A stretch of DNA of 34,400 nucleotides from Desulfotomaculum sp. (GTDB taxonomy: Bacteria; Bacillota; Desulfotomaculia; Desulfotomaculales; Desulfallaceae), in the NCBI GenBank assembly GCA_016841675.1, contig JAENYQ010000034.1, forward strand, positions 1-34,400, written 5' to 3'. Positions within the stretch are counted from its first letter, which is position 1. Each line of letters begins with the position of its first letter. The notes under the pieces were generated by a model. It ran no database searches, was not told the origin of the DNA, and worked only from the letters and a program-made list of their open reading frames with translations. Below, piece after piece: positions 1 through 7,835 of this stretch. Both the position numbers and the translations under genes were made by a program.

Positions 1-45
1 ATTTGCTATGTCCATTTACTTTACAGGTAATCCAAGCTAACTATT

Positions 46-2811
46 TCAGACTTCCACCTTATTTGCCATATCGTCAAGTGTTTCCTGCAACCTGTCAAGC
101 GATTCACCATAGCCGGTCCAGTCCCCTGCCTGAAGCCTTGTCTGGGCCTGGTTATACAAGTCATTAGCTCTTTGAATCAGGTCATTCAATTCGGTTAACG
201 GTGCTTCCCCACCGGGTGATTCCTGCCTATCATCATCTTCCACTCTACCAATATCGTCCTCTGGCACCTGACCGCCAAAAATCTGTTGCAAGGACAGTTC
301 CAGAGTGGGTTCCATAACGATCTTGTCACCGTGCGCCACAATCACCCGGCGCAGTTCCGGCATTTTGCTTGTATCCGCTTGCAGATAAAGGGGCTCTACG
401 TACAGTAGGGAGTCTTTAATTGGGATTACTAGCAGGTTACCCCGGATAACCGAAGTGCCTTGCTGGCTCCATAGATTAATTTGTTGGGAAATATACGTAT
501 CCTGGTCGATACGGGCCTCAATCTGCATCGGGCCGTAAATCAGTTCCTGTTTGGGAAACTCGTAAACCAAAAGTTTTCCGTAATTAGGTTCGTCCGACCT
601 GGCCGCCATCCAGCCAATCATATTTGATTTATTCTTCGGCGTGAAGGGCGAAATCAGAACAAATTCCGAATGGTCATTGTCGGGAAGCTTGGTGATGACG
701 TAATAAGGTTCCATCCCAGTTTCTTCATTACCATACTTTTCAGTGGGTAGGTTCCACTTATCTTCCTGGTTATAAAGCATTTCTACATCGGTCATGTGAT
801 AAGTGGTATATTTTTCAGCCTGAATGTTAAAGAGATCCACGGGATAGCGAATATGTTCCCTTAAATCTGCCGGCATCTGGTCAAGCGATTTGAACACCCC
901 GGGGAAAACCTTTTCGTAAGTTTTAATTACCGGGTCGGTGTTATCCACGATATAAAAATCAACTACGCCGGTATATGCGTTGACTACAACTTTAACCGAG
1001 TTCCTGATGTAGTTGTTGCGACCGCTAAATGCTTCAGAATAAGGGAACATGTCCGAAACAGTATACGCGTCCCACATCCAGTGCAGTGCACCGTCTTTAG
1101 CTACAACGATATAGGGGTCACTGTCATACTTGAGGAAGGGGGCCAGTTTGGGTACCCGCTCCTTAATGTTACGGTAAAACAGCATCTGGCTGTCCGGGGT
1201 CATATCGTTGGCCAATAGCATTTTATAATCCGCCATAACCAAAGCGAACATCAATTTACGGAACATGCCGCCTATATTTACGCCACTTTCCCCTTCATAC
1301 GTTGTGTAGGCGTTTTCATTGCCACCGATGGGGTAATCAAACTCCGGGGCTTTGGTATTGACGATGACGTAATTATCGGTTAGTTCACCGAAGTAAATTT
1401 CCGGTTTGTTAACTTCCACATCCACATTGGACTGCGGTGGGATATTTTTAATAAAAAATTCGGGCTGCCCTTCGGAAGTCATCCGGTTTACCGGGTTCAT
1501 GGTAATACCATAGCCGTGGGTATACTTCAAACGCTGGTTAATCCAGGTTTGAGCAGTTTCGGCAAGCTGGGACTGGTCCATTTCCCTGGCCGACAGCATT
1601 ACCTGCCTGTATTCACCGTTGATAGTGTATCTGTCGATATCAACGTTTTTCAATACGTAATAAGGGCGAATAGCCTGTAACTGGGCATATGTTTCTGTTA
1701 ATGGCCGCCAGTCCCAGAGCCTGATATTATTAATCAACTCCTGGTTCTGTTCAATATCGCCGGCGGTAAGTCGCTGTCCGGCGGGGAATTTATCAATCTC
1801 CACATTGTTCAGGTTATAGGCTATCCGAGTGAATTCAATGGAGTTTTCAATAAACGGAGCTTCCTTGTTGAGTTCGTTGGGTTTGACCACCAGATTTTGA
1901 ATTACTGAGGGGTATACACCGCCCAGGAGGATGGAGGCCAGGAATAGGGCGCCGATACCGTAGATAACCAGCTTAAAACGGCGCAGAAAAAGGTTGACCA
2001 GAATCAGCACAGCAATTAGCAGCGCTATAACCATCAAAACCTTGAAAGCCAGCAGCCGGGCATTAATATCCGTATAACCGGGTCCGGCAACAACACCGTT
2101 GGGGGAATACAACAACATATACTGCTCCAGGCGGTAACCCCAAGCCCGAACCATGAAAAATAAAGCTGCCAGGAAAGACAGGTGTAGTCTGGCCGATAGA
2201 CTGTTAAATACCTTGGCCAGTCCCTGACCGCCGGTTTCGGTAAGAAAGTAAACCAACGCCACCGCCAGCGCGGCCATGACAATAAACAAGGTCATTAATC
2301 TGTAAATGAACTGTTGGAATGGCAGTTCAAACACGTATTTGCCAACATCGTTGTTGAAAATGGGATCGGTGTAACCAAAGGATGTTTGGTGCAGGAATTT
2401 TTGCAGGATCACCCAGTCACCGGTTACCGCCGTACTGGCAAAGAGGCCCAGAAGCAAACTGGCGCCTAGATAGAACACGGTTAAAAGACGGGGTGTAATA
2501 AATTTGTTCAAAGGTGATTGGTGGATAGTGATGATATCTTCGGATTCCGCGTACTGCCGTGAATTCAGACGCTGCAGTACCGCTTTGCGGGTCAGCGTCA
2601 AGTTCGCAAAAACGAAAATAAACGCTGCAATTCCCACCAGAAAACGCAGTCCAATTTCAGAAAGCAGGATGGTTGTGAATACCTGTGTGTAACCCAGAGA
2701 CTGGAACCACAACCAGTCGACATAAAGGTTAGCGCCCCACCTGGTCAGCAATAGCAGGAATACAAGGACGCCAACAATGGCGTAGCTTAACCACTTCAAT
2801 CCTTTTGGCAA
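46..2811 (-). CDS. UPF0182 family integral membrane protein
   Basis: A 921-residue membrane protein of the UPF0182 (COG1615) family, whose function is unknown. The N-terminal third carries about seven hydrophobic segments (for example residues ~8-25, 50-70, 110-130, 170-190, 255-275 and 280-300). A large, presumably extracytoplasmic domain follows. The C-terminus is acidic and helical (Asp/Glu-rich around residues 855-870, then a coiled-coil-like tail). Length and layout match the family. The start is a TTG at 2809-2811, chosen because an AGGAGGAG-type ribosome binding site lies just upstream and the protein opens directly into the first membrane helix. It is the last of a minus-strand run with the small Cys4 protein behind it. 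Family assignment is from recognition of the sequence pattern and is confident; the function is not known. Confidence 0.93.
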   Translation of the reverse strand: MPKGLKWLSYAIVGVLVFLLLLTRWGANLYVDWLWFQSLGYTQVFTTILLSEIGLRFLVGIAAFIFVFANLTLTRKAVLQRLNSRQYAESEDIITIHQSPLNKFITPRLLTVFYLGASLLLGLFASTAVTGDWVILQKFLHQTSFGYTDPIFNNDVGKYVFELPFQQFIYRLMTLFIVMAALAVALVYFLTETGGQGLAKVFNSLSARLHLSFLAALFFMVRAWGYRLEQYMLLYSPNGVVAGPGYTDINARLLAFKVLMVIALLIAVLILVNLFLRRFKLVIYGIGALFLASILLGGVYPSVIQNLVVKPNELNKEAPFIENSIEFTRIAYNLNNVEIDKFPAGQRLTAGDIEQNQELINNIRLWDWRPLTETYAQLQAIRPYYVLKNVDIDRYTINGEYRQVMLSAREMDQSQLAETAQTWINQRLKYTHGYGITMNPVNRMTSEGQPEFFIKNIPPQSNVDVEVNKPEIYFGELTDNYVIVNTKAPEFDYPIGGNENAYTTYEGESGVNIGGMFRKLMFALVMADYKMLLANDMTPDSQMLFYRNIKERVPKLAPFLKYDSDPYIVVAKDGALHWMWDAYTVSDMFPYSEAFSGRNNYIRNSVKVVVNAYTGVVDFYIVDNTDPVIKTYEKVFPGVFKSLDQMPADLREHIRYPVDLFNIQAEKYTTYHMTDVEMLYNQEDKWNLPTEKYGNEETGMEPYYVITKLPDNDHSEFVLISPFTPKNKSNMIGWMAARSDEPNYGKLLVYEFPKQELIYGPMQIEARIDQDTYISQQINLWSQQGTSVIRGNLLVIPIKDSLLYVEPLYLQADTSKMPELRRVIVAHGDKIVMEPTLELSLQQIFGGQVPEDDIGRVEDDDRQESPGGEAPLTELNDLIQRANDLYNQAQTRLQAGDWTGYGESLDRLQETLDDMANKVEV

Positions 2812-2847
2812 GTAATCTCCTCCTGTTAATATATCGGGTATTAAGTG

Positions 2848-3036
2848 TTACATTGGTTTGGCCGCCTTTTTTGAATCATCGGCTTCATACCTGATTTTTG
2901 CCTCGCAAAGCTGGCAAAATGAAGGCACTTTTTGGGGGAGGTCATCGTCGTCGTCCAGTAGAGGGTTTTTATTGTCCCGGGCCATTTGGTCAGGATCAAA
3001 TAACCTACCGCACATGATGCATTTTTTTTCTGCCAT
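2848..3036 (-). CDS. Small Cys4 zinc-finger-like protein (DUF2197/YlaI-like)
   Basis: A 62-residue protein with two CxxC pairs (CIMC near the N-terminus, CQLC about 35 residues later), which suggests one structural zinc site. An acidic DDDDD stretch lies between them. It resembles the small DUF2197/YlaI-type proteins of Firmicutes, but this is a tentative recognition. I chose the ATG at 3034-3036 over the in-frame GTG nine bases upstream because GGAGG sits 8 nt before the ATG and overlaps the GTG. It is codirectional with the UPF0182 gene and separated from it by a short gap. Its role is unknown; a nucleic-acid or protein-binding accessory role is only a guess. Confidence 0.75.
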   Translation of the reverse strand: MAEKKCIMCGRLFDPDQMARDNKNPLLDDDDDLPQKVPSFCQLCEAKIRYEADDSKKAAKPM

Positions 3037-3209
3037 CTTAAACACCTCCGGTGATAATATTCTAAAAAAATATATTCTTCACCGGTAGGAAAATTCCTTC
3101 TTATCCTCAGAACAACATGCACTAATGGCCTTTATTATAGGGTGATTTTGCGCCTTAGCCCATCTAAAGGGCTTTACTAGCAGAATAGATAAAAAAACGC
3201 AATCCTAGG

Positions 3210-4244
3210 TCACTGATTAAAGTGCATTTTTTTAATATCCTCAGCTAGTACCTCGGGCATGATTACCGACCAAGGATCGTCGTGCAGTATCTGCATGTGG
3301 GTTATATCGCTCCCGGCCAGGGGGAAAATGGTGAACCGGCCCACAATTCTTAGGTGTGCGGTAAAGCCTTCGTCTTCCTGGCGCGCTAAATACAGGGCAG
3401 CATTAAACGAGGCAATATTGCCGCTTTCGTAGTATTTAATTACATTTTGCAGTCCTGCCGCCATTTCGCTCAGGTCCTGGTCAGTAATATCATCAATGGT
3501 TTTCCTGCCCGGCATAATACCCAGCACTTCGCCTACATGCCGCGGAGCGAAAGCGCTTAGCCAATGCACCCGCCCGGTTTTTCCGATATACCTTTCGTTA
3601 CTAACCGCCTCTTTTTGCACCAGGTCAGTCCAATAATTACTACTATTATCCCTGGCGTACTTAGCCGAAGCCGTAATCAGCCGGTTATCAAATGTGCATG
3701 GTTCGGGTCCGGCAAGAACTTGCAGATGCGGGTGAATTAAAGAACCGCCGGAGTAAGGCATATAGTTCCAGTTAATTGAGCCGTATCTGGCACCATCCGG
3801 GTCAATCGCAGCGGCGCGCTGCAGGTATGTCAGGCCGGCCCGAAAGCTGTCTACAATTAATTGAGTATCTATTGCATTCATTGGTACGTAATGCCGGTCG
3901 GTCATAATCACCACAGCAGCGTACTTTTCGTACGGATTTAGGTTGGGAACAGTCACTGCGTTGCCAACCCTGATGCGGCCTTCGGGAGCAATCGGCGCCG
4001 GGAACTTGGGGGTAACCTGCTCCATTACCTCCGGGCAAAAAGGACAGAATTTTTGTTTGGATTCTTCAACAAACGGGGTCCAGTCGTGCTGGTGCAGCAT
4101 CAGCTTGCGAAAGGGGAAAATGCGCGAAATCTGGCCGGTCAATGGATCACGGCGGGTTTTGCTAATCACCGTTTGGGGTTCGAAGTTGTTCCGGGGGTCC
4201 AAATAGACCGACTCGTTTTCTGTACGAGAAAATACTATGGTCAT
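3210..4244 (-). CDS. galT: Galactose-1-phosphate uridylyltransferase-like protein (HIT superfamily)
   Basis: A 344-residue nucleotidyltransferase of the GalT type. Family enzymes exchange UMP between UDP-glucose and galactose-1-phosphate or a related sugar phosphate. The active-site HPHLQ motif is visible in the segment GGSLIHPHLQVLAGP. An N-terminal CPFCP pair looks like half of the zinc site seen in GalT proteins. An in-frame extension reaching 4310 is unlikely; the ATG at 4242-4244 has an AGGAGGTG site upstream and begins the normal MTIVFSR-type N-terminus. It lies just downstream of ddl in the same orientation, possibly in one transcript. Substrate cannot be decided from sequence, since many Clostridia carry GalT-like proteins without a Leloir cluster. 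No other galactose gene is near. Confidence 0.85.
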   Translation of the reverse strand: MTIVFSRTENESVYLDPRNNFEPQTVISKTRRDPLTGQISRIFPFRKLMLHQHDWTPFVEESKQKFCPFCPEVMEQVTPKFPAPIAPEGRIRVGNAVTVPNLNPYEKYAAVVIMTDRHYVPMNAIDTQLIVDSFRAGLTYLQRAAAIDPDGARYGSINWNYMPYSGGSLIHPHLQVLAGPEPCTFDNRLITASAKYARDNSSNYWTDLVQKEAVSNERYIGKTGRVHWLSAFAPRHVGEVLGIMPGRKTIDDITDQDLSEMAAGLQNVIKYYESGNIASFNAALYLARQEDEGFTAHLRIVGRFTIFPLAGSDITHMQILHDDPWSVIMPEVLAEDIKKMHFNQ

Positions 4245-4325
4245 TAAAACACAGCACCTCCTAATTATGGCTTGTCCTGCAATAAAAGCGGCCCAATAGG
4301 CTGCTTCCAAGCGCTAACTTCTTTT

Positions 4326-5258
4326 TTAGCCGCCGGCCAACTGGACCAGTTTTTTAACCAGAACTGGAAAAGAAATGCCCGCCGCCCGAGCTGCGTCCGG
4401 AAAAAGGCTGGTTTCTGTCATGCCGGGAATGGTGTTGACCTCCAGCACACAAGGCTGGCCGGCACTGTCTACCATAAAATCAACCCTAGACAAACCGCGA
4501 CAGCCCAAGGCCAGGTAGGTTTGGCGGGCTAGAGCGCTAATTTTGTCCTGTATGGCCATGCTAACCCGGGGTGGAATGATGTGCTCGCTCATACCTACAG
4601 TGTATTTGGCTTCGTAGTCATATACTCCGGTGTTCGAGACGATTTCAATCAGGGGTAAAACTTGCGGGTCTTCGTTGCCCAGCACCGCTGCGGTGATTTC
4701 AATTCCCGGTACCATTTTTTCCACTAGCGCATTGGAGTCATACTTGAAAGCTTCTTCTAACCCGGCCTTAATTCCATCTTTAACATGTACGAATGTTATG
4801 CCAATGGTGGAGCCCTGGGTAGGCGCCTTAATAACCACTGGTAATCCCAATTCAATAATTTTTTGTTCTAGATCAGGCATCGCTGCTTCCTGGTATGTTC
4901 TGCTGCTGACAACGCAGAAATCAGGGTTCGGAATGCCTTCGGCCAGTAATATTTTTTTCGTGGCAATTTTGTTCATGGCAATGGCACTGGCCAGTACATC
5001 AGAGCCGGTATACGGTATATGCAGCATCTCCAGCATTCCCTGGATGGCACCGTCTTCACCATACTTACCGTGTAAAGCTATAAAAGCCAATTCTATGCCA
5101 TGTTGTTTTAAGTTTTCTACTATATTAACGTCCACGTCAATTTTAACTGCGTCGTACCCGTTTTCCAGAAGCGCCTGATGGATTGCTTCGCCTGTGCGCA
5201 GTGACACTTCTCTTTCTGCTGAGCGACCGCCCAGCAATACGCCGATTTTGGGGCTCAT
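4326..5258 (-). CDS. ddl: D-alanine--D-alanine ligase
   Basis: A 310-residue cytoplasmic ATP-grasp ligase that joins two D-alanines for peptidoglycan precursor synthesis. Visible family features are the N-terminal GVLLGGRSAEREVSL loop, GKYGEDGAIQGMLE, the lysine-bearing VVIKAPTQGSTIG segment, EKMVPGIEIT, and the C-terminal metal/substrate site VDFMVDSAGQ followed by LEVNTIPGMTETS. The length is normal for DdlB-type enzymes. The ATG start at 5256-5258 has a GGAGGTGG site at the right distance. It is the first gene of the minus-strand run that continues into the galT-like gene. Nothing is missing from the motifs and I consider the call secure. Confidence 0.96.
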   Translation of the reverse strand: MSPKIGVLLGGRSAEREVSLRTGEAIHQALLENGYDAVKIDVDVNIVENLKQHGIELAFIALHGKYGEDGAIQGMLEMLHIPYTGSDVLASAIAMNKIATKKILLAEGIPNPDFCVVSSRTYQEAAMPDLEQKIIELGLPVVIKAPTQGSTIGITFVHVKDGIKAGLEEAFKYDSNALVEKMVPGIEITAAVLGNEDPQVLPLIEIVSNTGVYDYEAKYTVGMSEHIIPPRVSMAIQDKISALARQTYLALGCRGLSRVDFMVDSAGQPCVLEVNTIPGMTETSLFPDAARAAGISFPVLVKKLVQLAGG

Positions 5259-5542
5259 GTAGCCACCTCCAGCATTATTAACTATTTTTGCACATAAATA
5301 TACCCTTGTTATGCTTAAGGCAGGTTGTAAAATATTAAGTATAAAAGCGCACGAAGGTGGATGATGCTGAAAAAGTCAATTAATATTGGCCAGATGACCG
5401 GATTATCACTTCGTTTCATGCATCATGACAGAACCTAAACTCTTGCAATGTTTTGTTAGTTGTTTCGGTTTTTGCGTGCTCATTTATTATTATATATTCT
5501 TTTAAGTTGGTAAAAATCCTTTGTTATCACCACATATTTCCC
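5259..5542. other. Intergenic region between ddl and tRNA-Trp
   Basis: About 285 bases upstream of both the minus-strand ddl gene and the plus-strand tRNA gene. It is AT-rich with no open frame that looks coding and no clear hairpin terminator. It must hold the ddl promoter, but I cannot point to a convincing -35/-10 pair for it. Confidence 0.5.
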
Positions 5543-5571
5543 TTGACTGAGACTAAATATTAATCTATAAT
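5543..5571 (+). promoter_or_regulatory. Probable sigma-A promoter of tRNA-Trp
   Basis: TTGACT at 5543-5548, a 17-nt spacer and a perfect TATAAT at 5566-5571. The predicted start falls about 20 nt before the mature 5' end of the tRNA. It matches the housekeeping consensus in 11 of 12 positions. Confidence 0.88.
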
Positions 5572-5595
5572 GATTTTTGCTATATTAAATGTCTT

Positions 5596-5670
5596 AGGGG
5601 AGTGGCTCAATGGTAGAGCAACGGTCTCCAAAACCGTAGGTTGCAGGTTCGAGCCCTGTCTCCCCTGCCA
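5596..5670 (+). tRNA. tRNA-Trp (anticodon CCA)
   Basis: A complete 75-nt cloverleaf can be drawn by eye. The acceptor stem is AGGGGAG (5596-5602) with CTCCCCT (5660-5666). The D arm carries GCTC...GAGC. The anticodon stem is ACGGT/ACCGT with loop CTCCAAA, so the anticodon is CCA (5628-5630) for tryptophan. The T stem GCAGG/CCTGT encloses TTCGAGC. G73 and an encoded CCA (5668-5670) end the gene. It has a strong promoter upstream. Its 3' part from 5626 onward is duplicated at 27804-27850, which marks it as the integration target of the mobile element. The gene remains intact after integration. Confidence 0.96.
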
Positions 5671-5672
5671 GA
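5626..5672. repeat. attL core: left copy of the 47-bp integration repeat
   Basis: This segment runs from the anticodon loop through the CCA end of tRNA-Trp plus two bases. It is identical over 47 bp to 27804-27850. The bases on either side differ (T versus A before it, T versus A after it). This is the usual signature of a tyrosine-recombinase element inserted in a tRNA 3' end. Confidence 0.95.
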
Positions 5673-5673
5673 T

Positions 5674-5705
5674 ATACCAAGGCTTTCGGGTCTTGGTATT
5701 TTTTA
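5674..5705 (+). terminator. Element-borne terminator after tRNA-Trp
   Basis: ATACCAAG (5674-5681) pairs with CTTGGTAT (5692-5699), followed by a run of T. It lies immediately beyond the att core, so the element supplies it. The tRNA's original terminator is now at 27853-27890. Confidence 0.8.
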
Positions 5706-5720
5706 TTGCCTATTATGAAA

Positions 5721-5777
5721 GCGACAACTTGGCGACAGTTCATTTTCTGGCGACAGCCTGGCGACACTTTGGCGACA
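5721..5777 (+). promoter_or_regulatory. Left cluster of GGCGACA repeats (probable integrase arm sites)
   Basis: Five direct copies of (G)GCGACA begin at about 5720, 5731, 5749, 5760 and 5771, mostly 11 bp apart, so they lie on nearly the same helix face. Three more copies lie at the other end of the element (27668-27705). Arm-type binding sites inside both att ends are expected for tyrosine integrases. Which protein binds here is inferred. Confidence 0.72.
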
Positions 5778-5787
5778 GCAAACAGGA

Positions 5788-5860
5788 AACCTATATAATA
5801 TACATAATATAAAAGGGTCTGTAATATTACAGACCCTGAGTTATGGTTCCTAAAATTAAG
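5788..5860. repeat. Palindromic repeat, copy A, downstream of the subtilase gene
   Basis: Contains a 24-bp perfect palindrome (5814-5837) centred on TGTAATATTACA. On the minus strand it is followed by TTTTATATT, so it can end transcription of the subtilase gene. The surrounding ~70 bp reappear in diverged form at 7152-7217 on the other side of the subtilase gene, with the shared order AACCTA, TACATAAT, AAAAG, TGTAATATTACAGACC, TGAGT, CTCCTAAA (TTCCTAAA here). Confidence 0.75.
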
Positions 5861-5895
5861 AAAAAAACTCTACTAACAGACGCTGTGTTTTTTAT

Positions 5896-7053
5896 TTATT
5901 CAATCACTTTATAAATAAACAACTCGGGATTTGGTTCACCATATTTCCCAAAATAATGAGTAGCAATTTCAATATTAATAAAACCAGCACCTACTTCATG
6001 GGGTTTATAATTTGCTATTCCAATAGCCATATCCATTAAAATTTGCTTTATTATCAAAGGAAAGGGTTCCCCGAGGGGATATTTAACTATTCTAACATTA
6101 CCAAAATCCTTGTAATTTCCGACAAGTCTTTGTGAAGTAACACGTTCGTCAAATTTCATTGTTTGATCATGAGTATATATTTGAGCAAAACTTCTTGGCA
6201 TGGTGCCTTTATCTTTTTTATATTCATCTAACATATTTAATAAATAATGCATAATTAAACCAACAATACGAGAAACATGTGGTGTAGCTATGCTTGTTCC
6301 CGAAACTACAGTGTAACTAGGCCAATCTTCTTTTTTTACTTTTTCATAAAAGCCAATCCTTTTTTCAGCTTCCAATTGTATCTTATTTTTGGGGGTATCT
6401 GGTGGGTGAGTAGTAATTATATCAATACCTGGAGCAACAACAGTAGGACGATTAAAAATATCTGAAGTACATCCTCTAGAAGAAAAACGAGCAAGTAAGT
6501 TTCCATCTTTGGATGCTGCACCTACACTAAAAACCCATGGAGCTAAAGACCAAGGATTTAGAGTGTTTTCTTTAGGGCCAAAGTTACCTGCAGCAAAAAC
6601 AATTATTTTGTTATTTTCAGCTGCTATTCTTATTGCAATGTTAATTGGTTCTTCTGGATTGTATGGCATAGGGATTAAATCTTCGGAGGGACTTAGGCTT
6701 ATACTAACCACTACCGGTTCATGTGGTAATTTATTAAATAAATCTTCTAATGATTTTATAGTTCTAACATACAACTTATATATACCTTCATCGACGTACC
6801 ATATTGCTGAAATGCATTCAGCCTGAGCAAGTTTTAATAAATTTCTACCAAATATTGTTGCAGCAAATCCACTAATTAAATTTAAAATTGATACATTAAA
6901 ATCATCACCAACAAGACTTAACATTCCTAGTTGCCTAATTAGCTTTAAGGCTTCTTCTTTATTTTCTTTAGCTATAACTATTACTTTCCAATCATAATCA
7001 ATATTTTCAAGTATTTTTTCATGAAAATCATAAGGATTAAATTTTTCCTTCAT
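5896..7053 (-). CDS. Subtilase (S8)-like protein lacking a visible catalytic Asp and His
   Basis: A 385-residue protein with the C-terminal half of a subtilisin fold. The oxyanion-hole segment FAAGN (Asn157) and the nucleophile segment SGTSIATPHV (Ser254) are clear. Residues ~21-90 resemble an I9-type prodomain (ISGFAATI, then ISAIWYVDE). The stretch that should carry the catalytic Asp (DTG) and His (HGT) motifs is absent: the I9-like part runs almost directly into VVVSISLS, which corresponds to the strand after the missing region. There is no signal peptide, so it is probably cytoplasmic. It lies at the left end of the mobile element, is markedly more AT-rich than its neighbours, and is flanked by two copies of a palindromic repeat, which points to a late-acquired cargo gene. 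It may be a pseudo-protease, a regulatory or defence effector, or the product of an internal in-frame deletion. Confidence 0.8.
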   Translation of the reverse strand: MKEKFNPYDFHEKILENIDYDWKVIVIAKENKEEALKLIRQLGMLSLVGDDFNVSILNLISGFAATIFGRNLLKLAQAECISAIWYVDEGIYKLYVRTIKSLEDLFNKLPHEPVVVSISLSPSEDLIPMPYNPEEPINIAIRIAAENNKIIVFAAGNFGPKENTLNPWSLAPWVFSVGAASKDGNLLARFSSRGCTSDIFNRPTVVAPGIDIITTHPPDTPKNKIQLEAEKRIGFYEKVKKEDWPSYTVVSGTSIATPHVSRIVGLIMHYLLNMLDEYKKDKGTMPRSFAQIYTHDQTMKFDERVTSQRLVGNYKDFGNVRIVKYPLGEPFPLIIKQILMDMAIGIANYKPHEVGAGFINIEIATHYFGKYGEPNPELFIYKVIE

Positions 7054-7151
7054 TACATTACCCTTTCCGATTTAGAATTATTTTATCATAATATCCCTTT
7101 TTTTAATTCCCAGCAAAACAATAAACCGCAGATCCAACAGCTTCCCCCCGG

Positions 7152-7217
7152 AACCTAACAGTGTACATAATAAAAGAACCTGTAATATTACAGACCTGAG
7201 TGGTTGCTCCTAAACAA
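7152..7217. repeat. Palindromic repeat, copy B, upstream of the subtilase gene
   Basis: A diverged direct copy of 5788-5860. The central CTGTAATATTACAG palindrome is at 7180-7193. Together the two copies bracket the subtilase gene (5896-7053). Confidence 0.7.
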
Positions 7218-7252
7218 GGCTTTCCGTGGACAAGCCATTGCTGAAAATGGCG

Positions 7253-7299
7253 AAAAATTGGGAGCATAAAAGGGTTGTTGCTCCCCAAAATGCTCCCAA
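7253..7299 (-). terminator. Rho-independent terminator of the DCD-family operon
   Basis: On the minus strand TTGGGAGCA pairs with TGCTCCCAA over 9 bp, followed by TTTTT. The loop contains further GGGAGCA-like copies, so alternative pairings are possible. It closes the transcript that carries the DCD-family and two-TM protein genes. Confidence 0.75.
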
Positions 7300-7311
7300 T
7301 GCTCCTTTAAA

Positions 7312-7404
7312 TTATAAAATGCCGCCTTCGCGGAGCGGCACTGTGTGGCCTTCGTTCACCCTGGTTAAGTGGTAGGCGGGAACTGTCTTGTTAATTGGTA
7401 ACAC
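7312..7404 (-). CDS. Possible 30-residue peptide in the DCD-family operon
   Basis: A short frame starting at GTG 7402-7404 and reading VLPINKTVPAYHLTR, then about 15 further residues to TAA at 7312-7314. It lies between the two-TM protein gene and the operon terminator. A GGAGG lies upstream but only 3 nt before the GTG, which is too close for an ideal site. The residues look protein-like and free of repeats. No family is recognised. Chance cannot be excluded for so short a frame. Confidence 0.3.
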   Translation of the reverse strand: MLPINKTVPAYHLTRVNEGHTVPLREGGIL

Positions 7405-7430
7405 TTTCCTCCAAACATATATAGCAACAT

Positions 7431-7832
7431 TCAATTCCTTGGTGAATGCCACCAAAGCATAAAAGCCAGTAGGGCAACAAAAGTGAGTAAACCAGCAACA
7501 AGCATTTGTTCCTCTGTATAGAAATAAAATGCAAACCCTGATATTAATGTCGCAACAGCGATAACATATTCGCGTATTGCAGGTGCAGGTTTTACAATGG
7601 GTTTACCGATATTTTCATCCCGTACGTGTTTTATAAACTTGTCTAATATATTAGCTGCATTTTGATTTAATAATTTTTCTGCATCTAAATACTTTCTAAA
7701 TGCTTCTATCTCTTGCTCAGTAGGTTGCCGTTCCTGCTCAGATACACACCTATCTATATACTTTTTAACAGACTCATCCAATAATTTCTCTTTAACAATT
7801 GCATATATTGGCTGATCTTTATAGTTCTCCAT
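7431..7832 (-). CDS. Hypothetical protein with two C-terminal membrane helices
   Basis: A 133-residue protein that I do not recognise. Residues 1-85 are charged and helical (DEKLL-type and QEIEAFRKYLDAEK segments). Two hydrophobic helices follow (about 88-106 and 109-127), separated by a short TEEQ turn, so it is probably a tail-anchored hairpin in the membrane. The stop of the DCD-family gene lies just 3 nt before its ATG, so the two are almost certainly co-transcribed and translationally coupled. Small membrane proteins in such positions of temperate phages are sometimes superinfection-exclusion factors; that is only a possibility here. Confidence 0.8.
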   Translation of the reverse strand: MENYKDQPIYAIVKEKLLDESVKKYIDRCVSEQERQPTEQEIEAFRKYLDAEKLLNQNAANILDKFIKHVRDENIGKPIVKPAPAIREYVIAVATLISGFAFYFYTEEQMLVAGLLTFVALLAFMLWWHSPRN

Positions 7833-7835
7833 ATG

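Noticed and set aside
7103-7288. Minus-strand 61-residue frame
   Set aside because: It spans the 7253-7299 terminator and the palindromic repeat, so it is not a credible gene.
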